Source: Macrostomum hystrix
Taxonomy: Eukaryota > Platyhelminthes > Macrostomidae
Length of the DNA: 64,000 nucleotides
NCBI GenBank assembly: GCA_950097015.1
Contig: CATNEN010000001.1
Location: 20,513,501 to 20,577,500 of the forward strand
Reading direction: 5' to 3'
Position numbers and translations under genes: made by a program. Each line of letters starts with the position of its first letter. Within the stretch, counting starts at the first letter, position 1. Shown here one piece after another: positions 26,243 to 36,146 of the stretch. Under the pieces are notes generated by a model, which saw only the letters and a list, made by a program, of their open reading frames with translations, had not been told where the DNA came from and searched no databases.

Positions 26243-27133
26243 GTGGGTGCTCCGGCCCTAGACAATCTTTGTGGTGGTGGGTGCTGCGGCCCTAGACAAT
26301 CTTTGTGGTGGTGGGTGCTGCGGCCCTAGACAATCTTTGGGGTGGTGGGTGCTGCGGCCCTAGACAATCTTTGGGGTGGTGGGTGCTGCGGCCCTAGACA
26401 ATCTTTGTGGTGGTGGGTGCTGCGGCCCTAGACAATCTTTGTGGTGGTGGGTGCTGCGGCCCTAGACAATCTTTGGGGTGGTGGGTGCTGCGGCCCTAGA
26501 CAATATTTATGGTGTGGGGTGTTGTGGCCCTAGATAATATTTATGGTGTGGGGTGCTGTGGCCCTAGACAATATTTATGGTGTGGGGTGTTGTGGCCCTA
26601 GACAATATTTATGGTGTGGGGTGCTGTGGCCCTAGACAATATTTATGGCGTGGGGTGCTGTGGCCCTAGACAATATTTATGGCGTGGGGTGCTGTGGCCC
26701 TAGACATATTTGGGGTGGTGTGTGCTGCAGCCCAAGACAATATTTATGGTGTGGGGTGTTGTGGCCCTAGATAATATTTATGGTGTGGGGTGCTGTGGCC
26801 CTAGACAATATTTATGGTGTGGGGTGTTGTGGCCCTAGACAATATTTATGGTGTGGGGTGCTGTGGCCCTAGACAATATTTATGGCGTGGGGTGCTGTGG
26901 CCCTAGACAATATTTATGGCGTGGGGTGCTGCGACCCTAAACAATCTTTGGGGAGGTGGATGCTGTGGCCCTAGACAATATTTATGGCGTGGGGTGCTGT
27001 GGCCCTAGACATATTTGGGGTGGTGTGTGCTGCAGCCCAAGACAATCTTTGTGGTGGTAGGTGCTGTGGCCCTAGACAATATATGTGGGGTGGGGTGCTG
27101 CAGCCCTGGACATATTTGGGGTGGGTGGGTGCT
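26243..27133. repeat. 33/34-bp minisatellite
   Basis: About 27 copies of a unit containing gtgctgcggccctagacaat. Two subfamilies occur in blocks: an early one with ctttgtggtggtggg and a later one with atttatggtgtgggg. An interior block (about 26,500-26,720) is re-duplicated at about 26,745-26,930. Confidence 0.92.
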
Positions 27134-27194
27134 GCTGTAATAAACAATCATTGACATTTTGCTTTAAGGTTCATCCACAAATAAAACTCGAATT

Positions 27195-27442
27195 TCAGTC
27201 CGCCAGCTCCGCAGACCACACCGCCAGGCCAGTACATGCCCAACGGCTCTGGTTCTACCATAGACAACTCATGCAAGCCGCTGTGCTCGGAGCAGCTCAG
27301 CGATTTGAGCACCCGGCGCAGCAGCGAGAAGTTCAGCGGCGTCGTCATAAGCGAGGCTGCAGCGGTCGCGGGCACCGAATCCTTGTTGGACTGTTGTCGG
27401 CTTTGGTCTTGCTGCTTCTAGTAGCTGTCATCATATTAGCAG
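27195..27442 (+). pseudogene. Frameshifted exon of a single-pass membrane protein
   Basis: After an acceptor-like aatttcag, one frame reads SPPAPQTTPPGQYMPNGSGS and continues through SCKPLCSEQLSDLSTRRSSE, a plausible Pro/Ser-rich segment. A second frame then supplies a clear transmembrane helix, ILVGLLSALVLLLLVAVIIL, and runs into a strong donor, ag|gtaagt, at about 27,443. The two parts are one frame apart, so an indel (or assembly error) separates them. No partner exons were found nearby. It looks like a host-gene exon carried or trapped within the large transposon. The parent gene is unknown. Confidence 0.4.
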
Positions 27443-27444
27443 GT

Positions 27445-28138
27445 AAGTGACGCACTATTAACTGGATTATCGATGAATATTTCTCACCAATGTCACTCCA
27501 AAGTGAGTGAGGAATAACTAAGGTGTTGGAGTTACAATCAGTAGATCGATTAAGGACAATGGAAAAACTAACAATGTCACTCGAATGTCACTCTCTCCCT
27601 CAATGTCACCCAAAATGCCACTCTCGTCATACTCGTAGAATGTCGAGGTACCGAATGCCAATTGCTCCCTAATAAAATAGATAACCGAAGCAGCAATCAG
27701 GCCAGAGTTCCAGAGGCCAGTCTCTGGGTGGTCGAAATCCATTTGTACAGTACTCGTAGCTTACCAGAAAATAATATTATTTACATTATTAGCATTACGC
27801 AGCTTCTTAAGTGTGCCTTCCGCTGTTTAGACTTACAGTCGAGACTAAGCTATAAATGAATTGATTAAAGACACGGCTTCTTCAACTGTTTGTCTCGCCC
27901 GAATTCTGCAGCAAAATGACCGATGCATTGCTGTTTGCTTTTAGCATTTCTGTTTAGAAATTGGAATTCGAGGTTACAGGGGTCAAGTGTTGCGTCTTCT
28001 GTTACGATTTTACAGGTATAGGAAAGAAAAATTTTCAATCCATTGTTTTGTTATAATGGCTGTGTAGTTTTGTATTTTATATTTTCCAGGTTTCATTACT
28101 GATTTAACAAATTTACATTCGATTAAGGGAGTAAGAAT
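27445..28138. other. Interior of large element, no gene seen
   Basis: Scattered, non-tandem caatgtcac and ccactc words at 27,480-27,640 look like the complement of the gagtgac arrays. Nothing else is identified. Confidence 0.3.
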
Positions 28139-28139
28139 A

Positions 28140-28655
28140 GCTTTACGGAGTGACAATCGAGAGCTTAGAGTGACAATCGAGAGAATAGAGTGACAAGATA
28201 GAATAAAGATTAGATTGGTAAGATAGAATAGATATTAGAGTAACAAGAGAGAATAGATATTGGAGTGCCAAAACAGAATGGAGATTAGAGTGACAAGAAT
28301 GAGTTGAGAATAGAGTAGATAGAATAGAGAATGGAGTGACAAGATAGAATAGAGAATGGAGTGACAAGATAGAATAGAGAATGGAGTGACAAGATAGAAT
28401 AGAGAATGGAGTGACAAGATAGAATAGAGAATGGAGTGACAAGATAGAATAGATAATGGAGTGACAAGAGAGGATAGAGAATGGAGTGACAAGATAGAAT
28501 AGAGATTAGAGTGACAAGAGAGGATAGAGATTTAAAGTGACAAGATAGAATAGAGAATGGAGTTGACAAGATAGAATAGAGATTGGAGTGACAAGATAGA
28601 ATAGAGCATGGAGTTGACAAGATAGAATAGAGATTGGAGTGACAATGTAGAGATT
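28140..28655. repeat. 25-bp minisatellite (gagtgacaagatagaatag..)
   Basis: About 20 copies; the centre is homogeneous and the flanks diverged. The minus-strand 85-111 codon frames are artefacts. Confidence 0.9.
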
Positions 28656-28659
28656 AGAG

Positions 28660-29450
28660 TGAAAGGTAAGTTCACAAGGAAGGCCCAGTGTGCAAATTAG
28701 ATGTGTGATTGTAAACTGTGTATAATGCGGCCCATAAACACAGTCTGACCAAAGCTACTTTGCCACTCCAATTAATGCGAATCGCAAATCACCCAGCAAA
28801 CCACAATTCCCACCCGCCCTTGAATATCCCATAAGCCTAGTCTCCCGGCCCCCAAACAGAAGCTACACAGTGATGCATCGTTGGGGGAACAGGGCCGCTG
28901 CCGTCCAAGATGGCACGGGAGCTTCAGTGGATGCGATAAGAGTCAAGTGTGCTAACTGCATGCTAAATCTAGCCAATTATGACCAAGCAAATCTTCTTAT
29001 TATTGTTGGCTGAGTCACAGCAAGTGATTAATAAGAAATTCCCCACAGTTCCAGGCATTGTAGTACAGTCTAAACTATTTGGCAGCGTGTTCGATAATTG
29101 TTGATAGCAATCGTTAGCTAAGTGGGCATTATTCCTCCCCCCGGATACAAGATAGCAACGGTGTGAAGACTTATCATTTACAAGGGGGATTAGTCACTCG
29201 GAGGCCTGTCACACTGTGCGAGCATTGCCAGTCTGTTTAGAAACTTGTAAAACAAACACACCAGTCTGTGTTTTGCCCAGAATGATTGACAGAATTCTTT
29301 GATTTTCGCTGTGACTGCAGCTAATGCGGAATGTGTCACAATGTTTTCTATCAGGTTGCTGGGAAGTCATTGTGCGGAATCCCATGCTTTTAGTCCATGG
29401 GAATCAGAAGCGAATCTGGAGCGGGTCAGGGGGGCATCTGACCCCCTAGA
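28660..29450. other. Interior of large element, no gene seen
   Basis: No exon is recognised. Confidence 0.3.
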
Positions 29451-29454
29451 TAGT

Positions 29455-29533
29455 TAGAGGGTGTCATACCCCCTCCCCGAGATAACCAGTGGGTGTCATG
29501 CCCCCTCCCCGAGATAACCAGTGGGTGTCATGC
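29455..29533. repeat. 32-bp minisatellite, right copy
   Basis: About 2.5 copies of the unit also found at 20,655. It is cut off by the start of the nested inverted-repeat element at about 29,534. Confidence 0.8.
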
Positions 29534-30107
29534 CTAGAGATGCCAAAAACCGGCCCTTTTTGAAAACCGGTTAACCGGTTTGAAAACCGCCTTTTATAAG
29601 AAAACCGGTTTTTAAAAACCGGTTTGTGTGCCAAGTTTTTAAAAAGCACTAAATACGCATAGAAGATAGATAGATACACATAGATATTACTAATTTTAAC
29701 AGAAAATAAACTTCGATTTCACTTATTTATTAATGACAAATAAAATTGTACAAAAATGGCTGCCAAAATTTGGGCGCAACAGAATTAGCGAATTCTAATT
29801 CGGTCTAAATAATGGTCCGTTAAAAAGCGTTAAAAAGTTAATAAGCGTTAATAAGCGTTAAGTTTTTTCTTGAAAGTTAATGGACCTAAGTTAATTTTTT
29901 TCGGGTTAACTTTTTAACGAATTTTCGGTACCTTTTTTCAATTTAACAATTGGCTTGGTCCGTTAACATATTTATGAGACATTTACAAATCTAGGAAGCT
30001 TTTTTTGCTTCCGGGTTAATTTTTTAGATAACGAGTCAATGACTATGAGCCTTTTCACGAGAAAGTTCACGATAAGTTCCAGAAGCAGAGTTATTCCAAT
30101 TCAGGAA

Positions 30108-31010
30108 TCAGAACCAGTATGAAAGGGCAAATGGAAAATACGCCAGCCTCTCCTTCGCCGCCTCATACGCCGCTGCCGAGTGACCCAGGTGCTCGATCAC
30201 TTTCAGCGCTGCTCCCTTCAGATACTGGCGCAGCTGAAGCAGCTTGAATTCCGGAGTTGCAGGCGCCCTATCAATGCAAGCCATAAAGGCTGCCTTCCAC
30301 GCTTCATACTGCTGCTTGTCGCCATAAAAGGTAGGAATCTCCACTCTACGGAGCATCTTCCAGAGATCCTTCGATAGTTGCTGCTCTGAAGAATTGCCCA
30401 CTCTACGCTCACAGCAGTCACCAGAAGCGCTGGCTAGATCATCGTCCTCCTTCTCGAAACCCCTTCGCTGGTTTGAAGACAGGTAGCCAAACTCACCACT
30501 CCATCCTCTGTACGGATTTTGCTGCTGTTGACTTTGCAGGAGCTCCGGCGCCGCCTCGCTGAATCCGAATCGCTGGCCTCGGCTGGCTCCACACAGTGGC
30601 TGAGCCGCTGCTGCCGCTGCTGCCTCCTCAGGTGCCGCCGTAGCTGTAGTCGATGTTGTTCGCGGTGCTGTGCGGCCCATGAGGTACCGCTGAACCGCCT
30701 GCATAGCTGTTCTATAGTCGTCCTCGATTGTGTCGATCTCGTCGAGCAGCTTTTTCTGTGCCCCTGGATCCGGTTGCTGTTCTAGCTCATCGCAAAGCTG
30801 CTGGAGAACTTCTGCCGCCTCCTCGTACGCTTTGGTGACGGTCTCGCATTCTCTCTGAATGGCCTCCTTTTCGTCTGTGATGAGCAACCACGAGAGCCTA
30901 CTGCGGCTCTTGGTGAGTGCAGACTTGCACTTTGCCTTTTGTCGCCTAAGAGCGTTCAGCGATGACACGTCGAGCTCTGGCGGTTTCTTCTGTTCTTCAT
31001 CGTCGCTCAT
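30108..31010 (-). pseudogene. BEL/Pao retrotransposon gag fragment
   Basis: A 300-codon frame starts MSDDEEQKKPPELDVSSLNA and contains a coiled-coil-like N-terminus (residues about 15-110), Ala/Gln-rich low complexity, and then the start of a DUF1759-type gag domain: PTFYGDKQQYEAWKAAFMAC followed by KLLQLRQYLKGAALKVIEHL. The frame loses similarity after KERLA and ends, so the rest of gag and all of pol are missing. About 70 bp upstream of the start the minus strand reads tttggtagcagagcgtcg, which resembles the primer-binding region after the LTR in such elements. A truncated relic inside nested transposons. Confidence 0.7.
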
Positions 31011-31079
31011 TTCTGCCTACTGTATTGGCTAGCTCGGACTTGCACTATTATAAGCGATGTCTGGTGGCTTGACAAACGA

Positions 31080-31310
31080 CGCTCTGCTACCAAATGTTTG
31101 TGAGCTTGTTCTCAACTATTGAAAAGAAACTAAGTAGGCCGTCAATTGAGCTTTGAAACTATAGGCTATAAACGACGCGGTCACTCTCAGCGCTGCTAAC
31201 GACCAGTAGTCTATTTAAATCAATTTAATTGGGGTGGGCAAATAAACGTACATGCTGAAGTCCAAGAATGAGTTGCCGCCAGAGAGAAAATGACTCAGCG
31301 CATGGGGGGT
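31080..31310 (-). repeat. Possible remnant of the BEL/Pao 5' LTR
   Basis: Sequence directly upstream (minus strand) of the tttggtagcagagc motif, ending about ctcaca. It lies where the 5' LTR should be. No second LTR is present, so limits cannot be set. Confidence 0.3.
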
Positions 31311-32058
31311 AGAAATTGAGTACGCGTGCAATAAATTTCAAATAATGAAAAATAATAATATATTGAAACATACTCTTTAAACCAGGTACTATGGTGCAGC
31401 TTAATATATTCAGGACAAAATTTGAGTAAATTTAACTTTTAACTTTTATTAACGAAGTTAAATTTATTTTTTTAAAGTTAACTAAAGTTTAAGTTTAAGT
31501 TAAAGTTTTTTTGCTAACGCTTATTAACTGAGTACTGACACTGAGTACTACTGGTACGGTACTGAGTCACTGACTGAGTCATGCGGACTCCGAGGTTTTT
31601 CATATTCTTTTCAGGAATTCAGACTCTACAACTACAACTACGAATTACGATTATGAAGTTACAAAGTAACGATTTAGAAAAATTTTGTTGCCAGTTATTT
31701 TTTCTCCAAAGTGCAAAAATTGTGACTCTGTGAGACATAATTAAAATAAAAAACCCATTAAAAACCGTCAAAAAACCGGACAAAAAAAACGGTTTTTTTA
31801 GAACCGGTTTTCCTGCTAAAAACCGGTTTTTTTAAACCGGTTTTAAAACCGGTTGGCATCCCTAGTGGGGTGTGTTTACACAAGCTTATTAAACAAGCAT
31901 CTTAAAGCACAGCTAACCCCCATACATTGACTTAAGAATTCCTAACCATTTTAGCTTCAAAGAATCGCGGCACAGTGCGTTACTTTTAGGAGAGAAAGCT
32001 TTTAGACAATTGAAAAACGCGGGCCCAAGGCGGCGGCCGCCACCTGGTTGCGCCACTG

Positions 32059-32066
32059 ACGACGAG
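32059..32066. other. Right target-site duplication of the large hAT-type element
   Basis: acgacgag, identical to 20276-20283. Confidence 0.85.
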
Positions 32067-32220
32067 AATCGTTGAATATCTTGACGATGCCGCTATTTTG
32101 TGATTCTGGAAAATGTAATTCCATCTAATTTAGCGATCAATCTCACGATAGACGATAAAGCATAAATCAGCGTGGGTTTCTTGCCGCTTTTTGCGGCTTA
32201 TTGTTGCGTTCAGCTAGAAG

Positions 32221-35200
32221 TCAGGCACGCAGGTCAGTCTTCTGCTTGAGCCTCTCTTCCAGACTGCGCCACTCCTCAAGCCTCTGCCGCACCTGGCAGA
32301 TCCTGCCAGCCTTTTCCGGATTCTGCATCAAGTCGTGCAGCGTCTGGGCATCTGGCAGGTGCGAGTGAATGTATGATATTTCCTCGGCCAGTTTGTGGTG
32401 CAGGTGATAGTCAATCGTGATTGCGACCGAGTCAATCAGACGGTTGGCCAGGATGGGCAGGTACTCCTTCACCAGTGAGTACACGCGCTGCTCGTCAAAG
32501 TCCAGACCCAGGCTTTCACTCTCAGGCTCAGGATCCGATGCGAAAGGGTCGTGTCCAGCAGTATTCGGAGCCCGCAATCCGTTGCGCCGATCGAGGGTGG
32601 CCTGCACGTAGCTTGGGCTGCCCATGAAATGCTTCCAGTTGCCTCTGAAAAGGCAGGGTCAGTTGAAATAAATGGGTGAGCTATTGGAATTTGAGGCCCT
32701 TATGATTGGTTAAAAATTGTATTTGCTATTTCATCAACAGTCTATAAACTGTTAAAAAAATCGTCAGCTTGAAGTATTTTTTTAGTATTTATGAAAGGAA
32801 CTAATAAACCAATTCAAAAGGGATTAAAGCTAGAGCTTCCATAGTTCTGGATAAAGATAGATTTTATCAGTAAACGGCGTTCACAGCACAGAACAAATCA
32901 TTTCTACTATGTTTAGCGGAAAGAGGACCTAACTTACGCAACGCTGCTCTTGAACTGCGGGTTGCGTGTCTGGATGCAGGTGGCTTCCATGTTCAGCAGG
33001 TCGAGCAGCTTCTTGCGAGCATTGTCCCTACACAAGGTCGAGATTTTAGTAAGCCTCTCCTTCATGAATTCATTGAACGGCGGATGATTTTCGAACATTT
33101 TGTCAGCGGCAGACAGCATGTAATCCTGCACTGCAGTTCCGTTTTTGTCGAAAACTTCCATCGTCATTCGCTGGTATTTAGTGGTCACCAGGGCCTTAAC
33201 AATGCGGCGCTGGACAGGGAAAATGTTGGCGGCCAGTTCGAACTCACAACCGCGCTGGTGGCAAAACTCTTCTTTGATCTGCTGAGCCACTGAAATGTAA
33301 ATTTCAGGTCCTTTGTGCGCTGATTGCTGAAGGTACGAGACTCGTACTTTAATAATTAACACAGATCTAAAGTTTTCAGCAGGTGGTTGGTAACGAAATA
33401 GTCTCAAGTCTTAGCCAGGTAGGGACGAGAGGACCAAGCCACGCGCGCAGACGGCTGGTGAAACCTCGCTGCCCAGAGCGCGCATGGCTGGTGCACACCC
33501 GCCCCACCCCCATACAACGCCTCACAACCGGCCCAACGCACAAACACAAACGCAAACAAGTAGGCATGCAGAAGGCAGGATTAAGCTATTTTAAAGTAGC
33601 TTTGGTTGCACAGAATAAGGTGCATCTCCGCAAGTCACTACTTCGCAAACCTCCAACTAAGCCACGAAATAATCGTGACTTGGAGGGAGGAACGAACCAG
33701 CGTCCATTGGAAAGTGAGGCAACTATTAGCCTATTAGCCGCAGACCCACTTACCCCCCTTGGTGATGCCCACTCGTCTCAGAAACGTTTTACTATCAACC
33801 AACTGAGTTTGCTCTACAAAAATCAAGTTCTCTTCCACCAAAACCCCCAATCATTAAAGCTGTCCTTACGCGCTTTATCGCTCTTAGTCTGGTCGGTCGA
33901 CTCTCTGATGCCATTCTCGAACTCGTCGAGCTCCCTCTGGCACTTCGCGTACAGTGTGTTCTTATTCATCCGGTGCGTTCCGGTGACCTGCTCCTCGATT
34001 TCCTTGGCGAACGTGCTCAGCAGCAAGTTGGCGGTTTTCCTCGAGTCGGCCGACTGTGTCGGCTCACCGTCAAGCAGCTTGTCGAGATCGGCCTGTCGAT
34101 CGCATCGCCGCTTCTGCAGTTTGAAGTCCAGAGCCAGTCTACGAGACTGTTTTAAAGGCCCCTCGATGAGGCTCGACGCATCTCAAGCAATGAAAGAGTT
34201 CTCACTCACCGTCACTAACCCGGCGATCTCTTCCGTCCAGGGTGCCAGCTTCTGCATCACCTCATTGCAGAGCCTAACGAGCAGCTGTTGAGTGCCACAC
34301 TGTGCTGGGTTCATGCGCTTGAATACGTCTCGCTGAAGCAGAACTTTTCGTTCACCCGAAGCTCCTTGCATGATGAATTCGCGACACGCCACAGGGATGA
34401 AGACTTTCGTCGCTACGTCATCCCGGCGGCCGGACACGAGCTCGCCGATCCGTTCCTCCCAGTTTTCGCTCAACGTGTCGCAGTGCGTGATCACTCCGAT
34501 GGTTCGCTTTCCACTGGGATCGAACTTTCTGGACAGCTGGAAGGCCTTCACCGCAGAGACGTCGGTGGTGCACTTGAATACCACGATGATGATGGCCTGC
34601 TCGCTCTCAACGAAGCGCTCGATGATCTTGATGGTCTGTTCTTCAACGTCCCTTGTGGATCTGAGAATAAAAGGATTTATAGACTGTCAAAAAACGATGG
34701 CTTGTTTAAAGAAAACTATGTTTCATGTCAGCAAAAACAAGCATATGATGCGGTGTTTCCTACAGAGGGTTGTTGAATCAAGATTTGCGCTAACTAAACA
34801 TATAGGTTTCACCCTCACCTGTTGATGCCAGGCAAGTCTACTAAAGTCAAGTCGAAACCGTTTGGTGTCTGGATGAGCACTCGGATGGTCTCGTCCGTGA
34901 TCTGCAAGCCGGAGGACGCCACAAGAACCTCCTGAGCATGCTTTATCTCCTTTTCGATATCATCCTGAGCAATCAGCTTGCTGAAGTTGTTCCCGCCGAT
35001 TTTGTAGCTGCAAGGTGCAGGGATTGGTGAGTTGCTTATGCTGTTTCATGTTTCACTTAATAAGCTCAAATTTCTGAGAACATTTCCAAAGCGGATGATC
35101 TGCCTTTACCTGATTTCGATCCTCCCGATGCCTTTTCTCAGGCATAGCTGGATGGGGCACTTTGTGCACAGCTGGGTGTCTTTGGGCAGCTTGACGTTTG

Positions 35201-35432
35201 CCACCGCTTCCATCACCGTGGACTTGCCTTCGGACTGGTCGCCTATCACCACAATGGTAGGGTAGTTCACAGCGCTGCTACAGCCATCCCTCTTGAGGGC
35301 CTCGGAGGCGTCAAGGAACGGTCCTAGCTTGCTCGTCAAACGGCCCAGTAGCTGCTCAGATTCATGGCTCGACAGTCCGGAGGAAGGGAGCCGGTCAGTA
35401 GCCTCACTGCTGGCATCATGCCAGTCTTCCAT
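32221..35432 (-). CDS. Mx-like dynamin-family GTPase, six exons
   Basis: Coding exons in order are 35432-35110, 35007-34819, 34660-34210, 34146-33870, 33289-32938 and 32644-32221. They join in frame to 671 residues, the usual Mx/dynamin-related size. GTPase motifs: P-loop GDQSEGKS (residues 64-71), switch Thr90 in CTKCPIQLCL, G3 DLPG (165-168), and DPSGKRTIGVITHCD, where the G4 motif reads T229-H-C-D232 instead of the usual TKPD. The stalk follows (exons 4-5). The last exon looks like a GTPase effector domain (HHKLAEEISYIHSHL, LEERLKQKTDLRA). The Cys-Pro after the switch Thr favours Mx over classical dynamins, and there is no PH or Pro-rich domain. Mx proteins assemble on membranes or viral nucleocapsids and restrict viruses; antiviral function here is inferred. 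The start has a favourable context (cacaATGG). The shortest intron (34147-34209) is 63 bp. Assignment to the dynamin superfamily is secure, Mx subtype likely. Confidence 0.88.
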
Positions 35433-35483
35433 TGTGTCTGACGGTGGATGGAAAAGTATCAGTAAAAACTGCTGATAGATTTG

Positions 35484-35521
35484 CTTTCCGTTTGAAAGGG
35501 ATAACCGTGTTCCATTTTATA
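35484..35521 (-). promoter_or_regulatory. Candidate TATA and ISRE-like motif of the Mx-like gene
   Basis: On the minus strand, tataaaa (35521-35515) lies about 85 bp upstream of the ATG. On the plus strand ctttccgtttg at 35484-35494 differs by one base from the TTTCNNTTTC core of interferon-stimulated response elements. Mx promoters in vertebrates carry such sites. One mismatch in an AT-rich region makes this weak evidence. Confidence 0.25.
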
Positions 35522-36117
35522 TCTTCGTCCAGTAGGAACTACGTCGAACATATACATTGTAGCAGGTTCCAGTCAGTTCCTTGTAAAAAGCTAGTACACT
35601 CGTGCCTTTGTATCTGCATTCTAAAAATAGCCATTAAATCATACACCACTCAAAAAGAGAATCAAGTAGGAACTTTAAAGTACTGCATTATATGTCTATC
35701 TGCATTCTAAAAATAGGAATTCAGTCACATAGAGCGCATTTTGGTGAAGGGAACACTTCTGTGTGCTTATTGCTGCAGATTCATAATTCTAACTCTCTAA
35801 ACTGAGTGTACTCACCAAGATCATTTACCTGATAATGGGGCATTGGTTGTTTGCTAGGGGGTGAGAATTAATTAGGTTTTAACCAAAAAGACACTATTGT
35901 CTGCTAAATGGACCATTAATTGCCCGCTTTAGGGGAGTCATTAGTTAGTTTAGTTGTGTAGTGATCTGTGTACATCTTTATCAACTGCCTCTGGCGTACT
36001 GGGTTTTACTGCTTATTTTTTCAAATCGAATTCTCTAAATTTGTTGCTTGTTAATTTGCGTACTTTAGCATAACTTTAAAAAGGAGGGGAATTTAAAGAT
36101 CCCAAAATTCTGCTTGT
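35522..36117. other. Spacer upstream of Mx-like gene
   Basis: No exon is seen. The right part is presumably the body of the Helitron whose 3' end lies at 36118-36146; its 5' end was not located. Confidence 0.35.
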
Positions 36118-36146
36118 GCTCCCCGGAGGGGGGCAAAAACTGCTAG
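36118..36146 (+). mobile_element. Helitron 3' terminus (copy A)
   Basis: A GC hairpin (gctccccggaggggggc) is followed by aaaaactgctag, ending in CTAG before a T. This is the classic Helitron 3' end: a short hairpin about 10 bp before CTRR, inserted between A/G and T. The body upstream is not delimited. Confidence 0.65.

Larger units (their letters stand above)
29812..31535. repeat. Inner inverted repeats (gttaataagcgttaa type)
   Basis: The left arm (29,815-29,880) has repeated gttaataagcgtta. The right arm (about 31,440-31,530) contains ctaacgcttattaac, the complement, plus gttaa-rich sequence. They bracket the BEL/Pao fragment and may be the ends of another element or a foldback. Confidence 0.4.
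29534..31865. mobile_element. Nested inverted-repeat element with AACCGG-rich ends
   Basis: The left end ctagagatgccaaaaaccgg pairs with the right end, which reverse-complements to ctagggatgccaaccgg. Both ends continue with several aaaccggttt palindromes over about 110 bp. The TAGRGATGCC start resembles some hAT-like families. No matching target duplication was found (flanks gtcatgc and tggggtg differ), so the exact borders are uncertain. A second inverted pair lies inside. Confidence 0.6.
20284..32058. mobile_element. 11.8-kb composite hAT-type element with perfect 8-bp TSD
   Basis: The left end cagtggcgcaaccaggt and the last 17 bases, reverse-complemented, are identical. The similarity continues imperfectly inside as gcctt followed by G-rich sequence. 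The element is flanked by the direct repeat acgacgag (20276-20283, 32059-32066). CAGTGGCG-type termini with 8-bp duplications are typical of hAT transposons. Near both ends lies the same 32-bp minisatellite (20655-20866 and 29455-29533), in the same orientation. No hAT transposase is recognisable inside, so the element is non-autonomous or has lost its enzyme. The interior holds at least five further unrelated tandem arrays, a broken membrane-protein exon (27.2-27.44 kb) and a nested inverted-repeat element with a BEL/Pao fragment. hAT assignment rests on ends and duplication length. Confidence 0.8.

Noticed and set aside
28140-28655. 85- to 111-codon Ser/Leu/His-rich frames
   Set aside because: Translated 25-bp satellite.
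33383-34291. 302-codon plus-strand frame opposite the Mx-like gene
   Set aside because: It is antisense to exon 4, the adjacent introns and part of exon 3 of a well-supported gene and has no domain.
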